A DNA stretch of 64,000 bases from NCBI GenBank assembly GCA_950295325.1, contig OX485804.1:35142429-35206428 (forward strand), read 5' to 3'. This DNA comes from Polytrichum commune. Taxonomy: Eukaryota; Streptophyta; Polytrichopsida; Polytrichales; Polytrichaceae. Positions 35,600 through 48,529 of this stretch are shown here, in pieces (positions within the stretch are counted from its first letter, which is position 1; each line of letters starts with the position of its first letter). The notes below the pieces were generated by a model. The model made no database searches. It was not told the origin of the DNA and worked only from the letters and a program-made list of their open reading frames with translations. The translations under genes and the position numbers were made by a program.

Positions 35600-38500
35600 G
35601 CTATCTATCTTACTTCTCATTACCATAATGTTTTGTGTGATTATGATATTAACAATTAGTGGATGAAATCCATAGTTTATTTGGGTACATTAGAGTTATC
35701 CGTAAAGTTTTTCAAAGAGGGACCAAACCATGGGTTTCATCCCAGTTTGAGGGACTTCACTATATCAAGTGTGCACCTGACATCCTGGATTGAATCCTAT
35801 TTTTGCTTCTAAGATGGGAGTTTTGAGGCTTAGATTTGTGACATCCAAAGTTTGAAACCTACAATTGCTATTAAAAATACAATTTTGTAGTAGGCTTGCT
35901 CTCCACAATGACAAGGTAGCTCTCTAATCCCCTAAAGCCTAAGTTAGTCATTCAAAATACAAGTTGGCGGGCAGGCTTACCAGATAGATGCGCCACAAGT
36001 CACTCACCTAGAACTAGACGCAAGATTTTCCACATGATTCTCCTGTCACGATGCTCCCGACACAAACATGATGTACCTCAAGACAAGTGGGCTAGGTGCC
36101 TCGAATTAGCCTCAATATAATATGGCCAAAATTGGGTCTACTTTGTGTTTATTATCTCAAACTCAAAGTTTGGCTTCAGCCTTAGGTTTCATCCCATTTA
36201 CTTTACAAATAACTCTATTGTCATCATGAAACCCAAGTTCTTCAAAGCGGGGATATATATGGGGCAAAAGGAGGTTTAAAAGGAGTATGAGTCAAACATC
36301 AATAATTGAATAATATGATCATTTTGAAATGGACATAAGGGATGTTTATGATTGGTTTCAATTTTAAAAGAAATGAAAAACCATGAAGTAGTTCAAAGAG
36401 AGGTGTAAGAAGCCTAGGGACGAATCTATGTAGCATCACTAAATTTGATATTGAAATAAATAAGTTGGGGTAAACAAAATGCATGTTATATGGTGATTTC
36501 GATGTAAGAATGGCACATGTTCATCTTGATTCACTTGTTATAAAAATTCTTTGTTATCAATTGGAGTTTGTTCTTCTTTCAATATATCCAATATTATCTT
36601 GCAATTTGAGCAACCTTAACTCAAAAACTTGCATGAGGGTTTTGATGTGTATGCATGTGCAAAGGTGACAATAACTAGAATTGAAAAAGAAGAAGAAGAA
36701 GAAGAAGAAGAAGATTGTGGTTCATTACAGTAGTGTTAGTAGTCATTAGTTGGCATCAATCAATATTTTCTTAGCAGTCTAAAGTTAGATACAATTCGTA
36801 TTTTTTAGCTATACCAATTAGCAACCCCAAGTTGGCTTTAACTTATAAACTCATTTGAATTCTTATGTACTTAAGAAACATAACTTATTTTTCTTATGAG
36901 AGATTCTATACGTGTGGCTTGCTTCATGTCTTATTGGGACCCATGTGAACCATTTTCAAAATGTTGGTCTAAATCTTGTATGCTAAATCTTTTATTTTTT
37001 TTGTATGGTATGGAATCCAATTTGAGGCTCACCTTTGAGACACATAAGGTAGTGTTGACTTTGATGTCTTTATGTTGGTTAAAATTATGCTTGATTGTTG
37101 GCTTCTAGTTTCAATCTTTGTGTTAATTTGTTTTCTTCATTGATCTTTGATGTCTTTGTGTAAGAGAGTTATTCAATATGCAAACAACTACTAGAGCAAC
37201 ATAGATTAATGCATGGATAAGTGCATAGAAACTTATGTCCTTGTCCTTAGTGGCACATTACATCCCACAAATTTATTAAAGTGAAGTTGAAATATGTGTT
37301 TGAGAGCAAAGCTAGCATAAATTCATCATGATTCAAACCTCAATTGTCATTGGCAATAGACATGCCCCGCCTAACATCTATAATTTGAAAGTGTGTCGCT
37401 TGAAGGTTTGCTAGTGTTGGGTTTGCCAATGCCAAAGTTTTAAGAATTTTTGTTTTTGAGAGTATTGCTTTAGGGTTCACTAATGCCAAAAAAATTTAAT
37501 TTTGTTAATATCATAGTTTGAGGGAGTTTCATCTTTTGACAAATTTGTGGCAAATTATAGCTTTTCATATGGGAGGGCTTCGATCAAAAGTGGGTGGTCA
37601 TTTGATTTCAAATTTTGAGTAGCAAGGAGAAAATGCAACTTGAGAGAGTGTCATTTGAGAAGTTCATAGCTAGTGCCTAAAATCTTCACGAGTCGCCCAT
37701 GAAAAGCTCTGAGTTTTGGAATACCCAAATCGATATTCTACCAAGGGAAGTTCTACATACCAAACAATATGAAATTATTTATGCACGTCCATTCTCACTT
37801 ACGACATCTACACATTCCAATTTGATCATTTTCAAGTTCCATAATTGGAGTTGAGTTGCAAAAGTTGTAAGAATGAAAGTGAAGATTCCCTTTCTCCTTA
37901 GGTGACCACATAGGGCTTCCCAATTGTGTTGACTATTGAACTTGAAACGGTGTCTACTGTCTACATTTTGAGTACATTCCACTATAATCTTAACACATGT
38001 TTTTTTAGTGTCCATTCTACAGTACAAGTCTTGCCATATAACAATCAAATATAGGTCTTCGATTAAGAAGAATGACCACATACCTTAAATATGACGGCAT
38101 TTGAGGATAACACAATTTGTTGTAGGTTTACAAGTGCAACTAAAGTCACTCTTTCTTTGTAATGGGAATCAAAATTGTCATACTACTATATTAGCTTTTA
38201 CAATTTAACGCCTCCAAAATTATAACATGCAAATTGTGCCACACACAACTTGCGGTTGTGTGACCTAAGAAGAGGGTGTTATTTCCAACCCCTTTCTAAA
38301 AGCATCCCCTAATCCTGTAACTAAAGCGCACCTTAAATTGCATGCATGTCTTCAACACAACACGGGGGTGGATTTGGACAAAAGTAGCTAAGGTAGGTCA
38401 TGCTAATATGGACACCTCCAACTCCATGGAGTCATCCATCCGTTGGATTTGAACATTAGAAACTTGAGCAGGTTAGTAATTGAGAATGAGGACCAAAGAA

Positions 38501-39900
38501 TTGAAATCAATGAATCGGAGCTAAGGAAGGCGTTGATCTAGGCTTCAAAATCAAAGATTATGTACTTTCCAATGTGGTGTTATAGCTTGGAACTATTTTA
38601 TCGTTCAATGTTGTGTAAGTGGACGACATTGTTAGCAGATTTGACACGGATCATTTGTCAACGAAAACCAAGTTTGATGCCAATATTGGTTGCATAATGC
38701 CTCTAACGTGGTCACATGTAAGAAAAATGTTGTTGAATTGGCTTTTCATCACATAATACCCACAAAACAAGTTGGTCGGCACCTCACAATCACATGCCGC
38801 CTCCTAAGTTGGCCACCTCGGGCACAAAAATCAAGCATGTCATAACTCGATGGATAGCACTCCTCATTATGGAGGATGGTGGGTGTAGTTTGACTTTTGC
38901 AAAGATGACTAACCCAAATAGCATCAAGGCAGCGGCTAAATCACCATGTATTACTCACCCACTGAATTGAAGCAACTATAAGGCCAAATAGGAGCCAAAA
39001 ACAGGCTTCCGATTAAGGAAGCTAACCGATCCTCTTAGGGGGTGGGTTACTTATATGTTTTTGTTGAGCTCCCGCATGCACAAGGACTCCAATTTTCAAG
39101 TGGGTGGAATGTTGGTTTTTGTGTGGGAGCAGCTTAAGCAAAGGGTGTGGAAAGCAAGGTTGGTCTTGGACCAGAAACAGGGGGACTTCAAAACAAGTGT
39201 TGGGATGGTTGTGGGAACTGTTTGCAGTGATAAAGATGTTTTAAAATAATTTACACACAATACGTGACTTTTTAGAATATTTGTAGTATATCATATGATG
39301 TGCGATTTATTTTATTTTTGTTTCTACCATGTCTAAGCCAATTTGCTAAGCCAAACACGCATGCCACTTATCCAAATGAACTCAAAAAATAGGTTGAATT
39401 AGCCAAAGGTTGGTTTCAGGACAATTTGCTTGGTACATGTTTGAAAGTCGAGGTCATATGCATAGCCAAACCTATCCAAGGCTGAGGGTATATGTGTTTG
39501 CAAATACGACCACATCTGAAGACAACAGTAAACACATGATCAATGCATTTCACACAGTCCATAACAGGAATGAATTTAAACATTCAAAGAAAAGCCTTTG
39601 CTAAATCTGTTGAAAGCCTCTTGACACTCTACATTCAACCTGTTAAATGTGGAGCACGTATGGCATTTGCTCCACCTCTCTTCTTCTTCCCATTTGAAAG
39701 CTCTTCGAGCTCTTCGAGCTCTTCACTACCAGCATTGAGTTTGTTTTCTGCTTGACAGAGATCATCAGAAGCAAATAATCACGATGAATCTAATAATGTT
39801 ACACTTGAATTCTGTTGGCTGCCTGGAGCAAGACAACCGTCTCCTACCACTTTCAGACTAATTTTCACAAGGGAGTCCTTCCTTTGTATAGAGGGGAAAT
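35600..39900. other. Long non-genic stretch between PARP1 and the DHHC gene
   Basis: No ORF above about 100 codons and no domain recognised. Contains an (AGA)n microsatellite at about 36687-36714 and a family A copy at 37830-38090. The 3' UTR of the DHHC gene must occupy its right edge, below 39926; GAGCTCTTC-type repetition lies near 39705-39725. Confidence 0.5.
37830..38090 (+). mobile_element. MITE family A, copy
   Basis: GTGAAGATTCCCTTTCTCC, AATTGTGTTGACTATTGAAC, CACATGTTTTTTTAGTGTCC, CAATCAAATATAGGTCTTCG and ATTAAGAAGAATGACCACAT in this order, retaining the right end. Confidence 0.65.
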
Positions 39901-39925
39901 ATACAAATATCTCATGAGAACAAAT

Positions 39926-42900
39926 TCATGGAGTTTCCTCCAGCAGTTTGGGGTCCTTCGCCGCACGAAGGTTAACCCCACTTCTGGGACCCAGGGTAGA
40001 GTTTAGGAACCTTTTGTTGGAGGCACTCTCTGTGGGAGCCATGGCCTTGAACGTCACCGAGAATGGCCCACTGTAGAAGAAGGAACTCATCGTGCTTGCA
40101 TCCGGAGTTTCGGAGCAACTCGTGGTCGAATCCTCGGATGGAAAATCAGAGGATTCGCGAAGTGGGGAGTTCTCTCCCTGAACTATGGGAGATGAAGCGT
40201 GGCTGTTCTGCCTGGCCTCCTGAATCTCAGGCCGGAGCTTCAATATGTTTGCTTCCACTCTTGACCCACTTGAAATCGATAGTCCTGTCATTTTGAAGAT
40301 GTCATGCGATGTGTTAAACAATAAAGACATGTTTTAGTATTATATTGTACTACATTTGCATAAATTACAGAAGAAATTTCTCTTTTTGCAAGCATTCGCC
40401 ATAGATTACACACCGATCATCGCACCTGGGGTAGACTACATAAATGTATTTAATAGCTCATCACAGAAGTGCGGTTGCATGCATGAGGAAGGTGGTGGAT
40501 GCATACCTCCAGGGCTACCCTTGGTATCCGCTGCCACTGTCTTCGAGGTTGCACCAAAAGTGGCTTGCCATGGCTTCACCTTCTCCTCTCGAATATCAGT
40601 ACCCCAAATGGGAGCCATCGAGAAGGTGGTAGAGGGAGCATCCGAAGGATGGAGCCCTAGTTTATTCCATGACTGCTTGCTCCAAGACTGACTTAACCCA
40701 GCAGCATCACTACCATCATCACCACTCTCTCCACACGAGGCTTCATATCCATCACTTGTGGCCGACAATCGCAGGATGTTCTCACTGCTCGTGGACACTT
40801 GCGTGGCCAGCTTGCTGATGATTTCTGCATGTCCCATGCTTGGTTTCACATCTGAGGATGTCAATTGCACATCTGAAGATGAAATGAAGGTTGATTTCAC
40901 AGGGAAGGAAGATCTCACATCCCCGGGGTACCGTGGGAACATGATCTGGGGAGGGTAAGAAGAGGCAGGAGGGAAAGAGGCAAGTCTCGGGTCACCAGTG
41001 AACATTGAAGAAGAGCTCGGATTCCTGTACGGGCTACGTGGCTCCGAATCCAAAGGATGCATATCTCCACCATGGGGAGGAGCGAAGGCATCATTCACCG
41101 TGAGTGGGATGATCCTGTCACGCTTGCTTCTTGTCAATGACCACATCTCCTTCCCAAACCTATGATGGTGTTTCCTTCGGCCACTGTTCCGCCTACTGCC
41201 TGCTGCAGCGATGTGAATCTCTCCACTTGAGCTTAGACTGCTCCTGTAGCTACTGTCTGTGTCTGCACCTCCCGTTGGGAGGTCCAGAGGCAGAGGCCTG
41301 CTCGGCTGGAGAATTGAAGAATTTTCTCGAGCACGAGCGGCTGCTCTGGCTGCATCCTCAGTGCTCACTCTGGCTAGCTTCCATGGGCTGATTCCCACTG
41401 GTAAACGTTTCTGAGGTGCTTTGGCGTCAATGATTTTGCCAGCACCCGCTTTCCCAGGTCCCACCTCCAAATCACTCAATGCCATGATCGTCTGCGAGAA
41501 ACAAACTCTCCTCAGTTTTTCAATGAAACAGCAGGTTTGTGAGGTAATCAGTGAGAAACCACATGATGTGCATGCGAGGAATATAAGTTACTTAATTGGT
41601 GTGCAAGAAAGAAAGGTAGCTCATGAATAGGAAGTTATGTGCATTGAGTGAATAACAACAATATAATGTGCATGTGAGGAACTTCCAAGTGTTGAATTAG
41701 TATGCGAGAAAGAAAGGCTAGCTCGTGGGTAGGGAAGCCATGTAAAATGAGTGAGAAACAACAAGTGCATGTGAGGAACTTGAGGTATTAAATTGGTCTG
41801 TGAGGAAGAAAATCTAGCTCATGGGTAGGGCAGATGTGTGAAATGAGTGAGAACCAACATGATATGCTTGTGAGGAACTTGACGTACTGAATTGGTACGC
41901 AAGAAAGAAAAGCAAGCCCATGGGTTAAAAAGAAGCTGGTCTTTTTCATAAATGTGATGAGAGAATGGCTACGGCATTCATACCTGATCTTGATCCACAA
42001 ATAGGCGAGGAGGTGTGCAAAATACAGTACGCTTGACAGGCGGTACTCCTGTTGAGCTGTTGTAGCCACTGAACCCTGTGTCAGTTGAGGTAGCAGGTGA
42101 GGTAGTCAAACTGTCCAGTCCTTGGTTCTCCTCCCAAGATTCTTGATTTTGTTCTCGGACAGCTAGAATGTAGTCATATGTTGTAATGCCCTGCATGAAA
42201 CAACAGCCCCAAGTTACAGATACATTGATATCTTGTATCAGAGACATGGTATCCTTCAAGCATACATCTACATGTAACAGAAGATGATCTACCTTACCTG
42301 CAGTTAAATAACCAAAACCCTTCCTGCTGTGAAGTACATGAAGGAAGTAACACTTCTCTATTTGAGAGCACATCCGCTTGATGACATGGTTCCAACTTGG
42401 ACACTTTACCTTGTGCATGAGGATAAGGTGGAAGCAGAAAAGTTGTGTCAGAGGTGCAGTTGCCAGCATTGCCAGGAACGTCAAAAGGACCTGCAGATGC
42501 TCAGAAGGTGAAATTATCTGCTGGAAATTCTGAAAGGAGGAAATATACAAGAGATGCAATCTGAAGGTGAATCCTAGTGCAACTGGCTTTAGAGCAGATG
42601 ATGATCTTTGTAGAGCATAGGAGCATACCACAAGCACAATGTAAGCCATCCTAGGGAAGCTGCTGCCAAGGTTATCTGAGATCTCTTTGTCAAAAATCTC
42701 CTTGTGACTAAGGCAGCGTGCGAGTGCCGCAATTCCAACTGCCCACTCCAAAATCAGCTGCACACACAACCATAAGCACCATGTACAGAGTCAGTACAGA
42801 CGAAAATTATTTTACGTTGCAGATTATTCTTCCAGAAAGTCGCTGTAAAGTTTGATGTATTGTATAAGGACTACAAGTAACACTCCAACAACAATTTAGG

Positions 42901-45064
42901 TACAAGAATATGCATACCATCAGAAGGCAAAACACCATAAGTGCGACAAATGGCTTGTAGTTCCTCGTACCAACGCAATTATTTAGCCACTGCCAGTCAT
43001 GACCCACAAAGGGTTCATTAGTAATCACACTTTTATCAGCAATTTTTTGGGACCATTATCCATAATCACTGTCTGCAGGGCGTTTAAAGAGCTCAAAAGT
43101 GCGGTTCAGGCAGAAGGGATTTGTACCCGGCAATGATGATCAAATCCATGCACACACTTATTGCAAGCCCTGCAATGTTTGCTGTGCATTGATATCTGTA
43201 ACAACAAATCAGAGCATTTGAATCCTATTAGTCTCTCCATCTGATCTTTGCTGCTAGAAGGCCTACCGATCTGAACAACTGCATTCACAGGCCTGTAGAA
43301 ATTGCGGAAAATTGTATAAGGTTGATAATTTGCATTGTGATAGAAAAAATCACCTCTGCATCACAAATACTGCAGTAGAGAGACTGATCTTCCGGATCCA
43401 ATTCTTCTGGTTCTCGTTTCCTCTTAGTACACTGTTTTGGTAGAAGTTGTAAATGGTCCAGAGGCTTGCAGCCAGTCTCAATTGGTTCATAGCCCTCTTC
43501 CTTGGTCGCAAGAAAAGTCTTTAAACTCTTCCTAGTATCACCCGCCTCAAACTTCTCATCTTTCTGTGGACTATGCTTTTGCTTGGCCCGATGCACACCT
43601 GGATCAGCAGGGTCTATCCATGTGCATATGATGTAAAGAGCAAAGACAGCAGCGACCTGCATCACAAACAGCAGAATCTAAGCTTCAAGTACATGGATGA
43701 ACTCATAAACAAAAACAGTGTATGAATGACTTGAAAGACATTTGAATCACAATGATGAAGACCCACCCTCTGAAACCAAAACAATTGCCACTTTAACATG
43801 GACAGCTGCCCACTTTATGAATCTCCACGGAACAGGTGCTAACCCCAGATCCCATGCTCTTAAAGGAAATAGACAGGAATAGAACACTCACCAATGGCGT
43901 ATACACCCCGATTATGGTATACTTGGCAGTCCTACTGCCTAAGAATGGAGCAAAAAACACGTAGAATGAGAAGGCCAATGTTGCAAAGACTGCAATGGCC
44001 ACCGTCTGCTTATCATCCAGGGAACATGCACACACCTGTAAGCTCCCCTATAGGTATAACAAATGCCGGACGACTGGACTAAAGTCTCAGTGGCTCTTGG
44101 CTTCGGACAAGAAGATTTTGAGATTTTGACGCAGTTGCCGAAGAAAAAACAAATCACAAGATTTTGCAGTTTACATGCTATGTGATAAGTATGTAAGATG
44201 AAGGATCAAGATTAGGACTAATGTTTCTAGTGACTGAATATCTAGTGAGGTGGCTACTTTGGAGCTAGAAATTTTGAAACAAAATTTTGGCAATGTGGTT
44301 GGCAAGACCCTCATAGCCATCGTGAGTACAAACAAAACTTTAGCACACCCATTTACTTTACAAGACTCCATAATATACATCCTATGGAAATAGTTTGTAA
44401 GATGAAAGATGAAAGATTGGGACTATTATTTCTGGTGAGAAAGAATGTCTAGTGAGGTGGCTACTTTGGAGCTAGAAACTCTGAAACAAGTTTTTGGCAA
44501 TGTGGTTGGCAAGACCCTCGTAGCCTTTGTGAGTACGAGCAAACCTTTAGCGCACCCATGTACTCTAGAAGTTAAAATAAGTACTAAATGACGAAACCGT
44601 ACTATTTATCCAGATAGTCACAAAATTTGTGTCTTGTGTGTTAAACCCAAAAGGTTTAGGTTTAAGAAACATGTAGATTCAGTTTGCGATTACGTAAATG
44701 CCCAAGTGAAACGTGCTCTGAATACTCACTCGCGTGGTCAAGTGGACAATCGATTCACAACGTGATCGTCCAGTTACCATGTCTATCAAACTAATCGCGC
44801 AGATCCGCAATTCAAACACAAAGATTCCAAAGTAAATTTAAAAATATGCCTTGCAAGAATTACACATTGCGAGGACGCATGCGTGTCACCGAACAGGTTC
44901 TTCAAGCTTGCTGGCCATCGATCTACTCTATTCTATTCCAATTTACTCGCCATGGTCCACAACCGGGGTTGAGCTCCGGAAATTAGAATGCTACCACTTG
45001 AATATTAGACACGACCACTTGCCTGAAGAGGGTGATAAGGAAGCTGCCAGCCATGACTTCGCAT
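39926..45064 (-). CDS. DHHC-type protein S-acyltransferase (palmitoyltransferase), 10 exons
   Basis: An integral membrane enzyme that transfers palmitate to cysteines of client proteins. Exons, in transcript order: 45064-45023, 44035-43892, 43656-43354, 43195-43127, 42989-42918, 42757-42629, 42490-42410, 42190-41984, 41491-40507, 40284-39926, all in frame, about 796 aa. The N-terminus MRSHGWQLPYHPLQ, two early membrane segments (about 26-45 and 51-76), the Cys-rich domain ending in the catalytic DHHC (D182-C185), two later membrane segments (about 197-230 and 245-275), the TTYDY (TTxE-like) motif near 283 and CTPPRLF near 338 all fit the plant PAT subfamily with a long soluble C-terminal tail (Arabidopsis At1g69420 type). 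The tail (about 350-796) is Ser/Pro-rich and poorly conserved. Intron 1 would use a GC donor (CAG/GCAAGT); other introns are GT-AG. Arabidopsis relatives lack the CACSLDDKQ insertion after residue 15. Same strand as PARP1. Confidence 0.9.
41545..41930. repeat. Minisatellite in DHHC gene intron 8
   Basis: Four imperfect units of about 98-102 bp. GAAAGAAAGG-TAGCTCATG-like blocks start at about 41607, 41709, 41806 and 41904, each followed by GAGTGAGAA and TGTGAGGAACTT blocks. The array lies between exons 8 and 9. Confidence 0.8.
44190..44575. repeat. Tandem duplication in DHHC gene intron 1
   Basis: Two units with a 207-bp period. AGTGAGGTGGCTACTTTGGA occurs at 44244 and 44451, followed in both by GCAATGTGGTTGGCAAGACC. 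The array lies in the intron that uses the GC donor. Confidence 0.85.
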
Positions 45065-45489
45065 TGTGTTGAACACGATCTGTACACCGGTATCTCTGCA
45101 GCTATTTACTCAGCTTTTGTCCGAACGCTCTCGATGATGCATGTCAACATATGATATGATGAATATACTAATTCCCTACACTCTCTTCAAGTTCTGTTCT
45201 GTTCTGTTCTACCCACAACTTCGCACCTGTACCAATCCAGCTACTGCCACCCCAATTCTGAAAGATGGCTATGTCGATTCCATTGTCATAAGGACAACTG
45301 TTCATGTACTATTCAACCTCGCAAACATTGCCCGCTTTCAGTAAAACCACAACCGGGGAACAGCTGTGGTTCATAGTCGGTGACTTCATCAAATGCACCA
45401 TTTATTCTGTTGCTGAACCTTGCTCGCTCTTATTACTACTTCGCTCTCATCGCAAAATCCACCTCCATCATCTTCACTCCATTGCACTG

Positions 45490-46075
45490 CGCTGTCTGTG
45501 TTATGTGTGTATATCTCGGAAGCACACTTTCCTTAAAATGACTCCTCGGTGGTTCGACCAACTCTTCCAATCCACGATGATTCCAGACAACTCCACACAC
45601 TAGCATAGCACCACCATCCACAGCCCTGCCAAAAACCTCGGCACGGAAACAGTGCTCCCAATCAATCCATCCAAAATCTTTGTGGCAAAGTTTCAAACTC
45701 CAAACTCCCAGCGTGATATTCGAATCAGTATCTCGGGAGCACAGCACACTTCCTGCAATATGGGTCTTCGATGCTTCGCCCGAATCCACAAACTTAACCT
45801 TCCACAAATTGGCTTGGGGCCATCCACAGCCCTGCCAAAATCTCCACACGGAAACAGTACTCCCAATCAATCCAACCAAACTCCAAACTCTTTGCGGCAA
45901 AGCTTCCAAACTCCAAGCGTGTTGCTCGAATCCGTGTCTCAGAAGCACACAGCACACTTCCTGCAATATGGCTCTTCGATGCTTCGACCAAAATCCACAA
46001 ACTTAACCTTCCACTAAAAAGGAAAAAAAAAAAATTAGCTTGGCACCATCCAGTCCTGCCAAAATCTCCACAGAT
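45490..46075. repeat. Tandem repeat upstream of the DHHC gene
   Basis: Units of about 206-226 bp. CCATCCACAGCCCTGCCAAA-type starts lie at 45614 and 45820, with a shortened third start at 46046 and a partial upstream piece from about 45490. Shared blocks include CACTTCCTGCAATATGG and CACAAACTTAACCTTCCAC. Apparent ORFs on both strands (up to 176 codons) follow from the repetition and have no domain. The array covers the promoter or leader of the DHHC gene. Confidence 0.8.
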
Positions 46076-46162
46076 AGAGAGAGTAACACACACTCCACTC
46101 GCTTCCCCTGCGCAAGCAACCAATCAATCCAAGCTTCTTCAAACTCTGCCTAGCTTCAGAAT

Positions 46163-46760
46163 GTGGCAAGCTTGAAATCCTCGAGCTTCAACGGCTCCGC
46201 TTGTGGAGCGTTTCGTTCGAATCCACCGTCTGACCGCCAAACCAACCAACCAACCTCTCAGGCAGCATCATTTGAGGCAGCAGCCGGTGAGCGATCCGCG
46301 ACGCAGCAGCAGCATCCTCATCATCATCATCATTGTGTTGGCCGGTGCGTGTCAGATCGGAAATGCAGCATCCGATCGGGGCGTGCGCAACGGGCAGAAT
46401 GGGAAAAGGAAACCGAAGCCGCAGCCACCATCGCCACCACCTCCGCCAACAAATCTTCCCAGAACCTAGATTCCTCGTCCACTTGGAACCTCATGCATTG
46501 TCTTCTTTAAACCTAGATTCTTCAGGCACCCAGATCCCTCAGGTCTTCCAAAAACCTAGATTCCTCCCACCCATAGATCCCGCGTTGTTCCCAATTCATA
46601 GATTCTGTCTAAGCGTAGATCTCTCTTGCAACGGTCTTCAGAGACGCACGGAATGGCGTTTTCCTACCACTCCGTCTGCCAGTGTGAACGCGGCTATTTT
46701 GAAGTCTATAAACCTCCAACTTCAACACAGCCCCCTATATTTCCTTTAATTCTCCCCTGA
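46163..46760 (+). other. GC-richer segment, possible first exon on the plus strand
   Basis: Local GC rises and three overlapping plus-strand frames stay open (46163-46510, 46203-46469, 46333-46749). The frame from 46203 has a hydrophobic run, ILIIIIIVLAGAC, then a Lys/Pro-rich end (KPKPQPPSPPPPP). Most of the apparent composition comes from CAG and CATCAT simple repeats and from CCTAGATTC repeats at 46465-46610. No downstream exon was recognised. It could be a divergent gene start or just the GC-rich promoter of the DHHC gene. Confidence 0.2.
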
Positions 46761-47575
46761 GTAGGTAATATACATATGGATGATACACTCTAAATTCCGT
46801 AATATCAACATCCTTAATGTCATCCCTTCTCTTATATCTGGAAACCCTAGTGAACGGATGTTCGCAGTTCAAATCTCGCTCCATATTGTCATGTTTCCCT
46901 CCCATATGTCATGGGCTTCGACATTAAAATAAACCACACGCTTGCATGCATCACACTTGCCAATATTATAATATTGACTTCGTGTTATTCCATAATGTCA
47001 CATCTTATATTGATTCTCTTTTATCGAGTAACCATGTTAACACTACATAACTCCTCAACATCACGTTCACTTTGGTTGCCACAAGCGTGATCTTATGAAG
47101 TTTAGAATGTACACATACGTACCGGATTTTGCTACCTAAGATAATAGTAACTCCAACCCCCAATTCCATATATGGACTCTTGGCTTCGACCGGCTTTTGA
47201 AGCTTTAGTAATCTTCAATGACGGCTCCCCAACTTAGGGTGAGATCCCATTAACTTAAAAGTGTGGGTCTAAGAAGTTGGGGTCGAATCACCTCTTCATG
47301 GACTTTGCTTTGGGACTCATACAATATTTGACCCAAGGTTGGAGTTTGGGAGAGTTGTTTCTTCTTTAGTCGGGATTCTTTCCCTTGAACCTCAATTTCT
47401 CTCCCTTTCATCCTTATATGTATATATATCATTGCGTGGCAACTAGAGAGATTGTCATATGATGGTTCATGGCAACTCATGAACCACTCTAATCAATCAA
47501 TTTTAATCTGCCATACCAATTTTGAAGCCGTGATGTTTCATATGTTTAAGGCAACACAAACACATCTTATGGTTA
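46761..47575. other. Non-genic stretch
   Basis: No gene seen. It carries the first copy of a short direct repeat (GACGGCTCCCCAACTTAGGG near 47220) that recurs at 48.57 and 48.82 kb. Confidence 0.45.
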
Positions 47576-47579
47576 TGCA

Positions 47580-47965
47580 CCCAAATCTCCTAGGATATGA
47601 AACACAATATCAATCTAAGATGATTAGCAAATCCAAATCAAGACTGTAATTGTTTTCCTCATAACTTTGGAACATGTAAGAATATCTTATTCAATATCAC
47701 AGTGAAGATTAAGTTCTTCTCAAGTGACCATATACCCCCCCCCCCCCAACCCTCTAAGATTATATTGCCTATTGCATCTAAAATGGTTAACAAATTTTAA
47801 GCTCATAGTCCAATCTCTTTTGAATACAAATTGCGATGTCTTCTCATAGATCCACACTCAAACCACTAGGAGGGTTTCGAAGCCCCGATATTGCATAACC
47901 ACACAACACTCAAATATAGGTGTTCGATTAAGATAAATAGCCGAATTAGAATTAGACCCGCTTAC
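47580..47965 (+). mobile_element. MITE family A, near-full copy
   Basis: TAGGATATGAAACACAATAT, GATTAGCAAATCCAAATCAA, AATATCTTATTCAATATCAC, a C-tract at about 47735, AAAATGGTTAACAAATTTTA, CACTCAAATATAGGTGTTCG and ATTAAGATAAATAGCCGAAT follow the family order to the right end. Confidence 0.7.
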
Positions 47966-48032
47966 CTCATGGTCGGTTTAGGATGCAATGAAGAAGTGCC
48001 TAATTAAGATACACCACCAAATATTGTATTTA

Positions 48033-48521
48033 GGGCCACTTCACACATGAGCCAAGAGCCCTGACCATGAAACTGTGAGAGCCCAAAAGAAAGTGTCCAA
48101 AGGCCATCCCAAGTCACCTCCAAAATCATGTAGTGTGATCATGGACCCTCAAGTGTAGTGTGAAGTCATATGTGACCAAACCCTCAACCAAATGCTATTT
48201 CAATCCATGCAGATCCTCGCACATGATCGAATAGAACAAATCAACAGTTGCGAGCGTTCATAGTGCCAAGGTCTCCTGGTATTGTGTTAGGCCTACCTCC
48301 AGGAGATAGTTGTTGAAAACAGTCCAAGTGACCATGAAACATGGTCCATTCAGTGCCACATAGGAATCCATGTAGACTTCACATCCACCTTGCATTCACA
48401 TACTCCATTGGTCCCTCAAGCGTAGTGGGAAGCGAACTTGGACCGGCTCCACCTTTTCCACCAACGAAAGTGCTTGGAGTGTAATGGTCACGGGCTCTCA
48501 GTCTCGTGTGGGAAGTGGCCC
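48033..48521. mobile_element. MITE family F, copy 2
   Basis: GGGCCACTTCACACATGAGC and the inverted right end CTCGTGTGGGAAGTGGCCC bound 489 bp. TTA lies before the left end and TAA after the right end, so the 3-bp target duplication has one mismatch. In sequence and length it is close to the 18.5 kb copy in inverted order. No ORF. Confidence 0.75.
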
Positions 48522-48529
48522 TAAGTGTA

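Noticed and set aside
40356-40691. Plus-strand ORFs overlapping the DHHC gene
   Set aside because: They lie antisense to exon 9, whose minus-strand frame is conserved and splice-linked; no domain on the plus strand.
45436-46123. ORFs of 100-176 codons on both strands upstream of the DHHC gene
   Set aside because: They follow the tandem repeat, overlap in several frames and have no domain; repetition explains the open frames.
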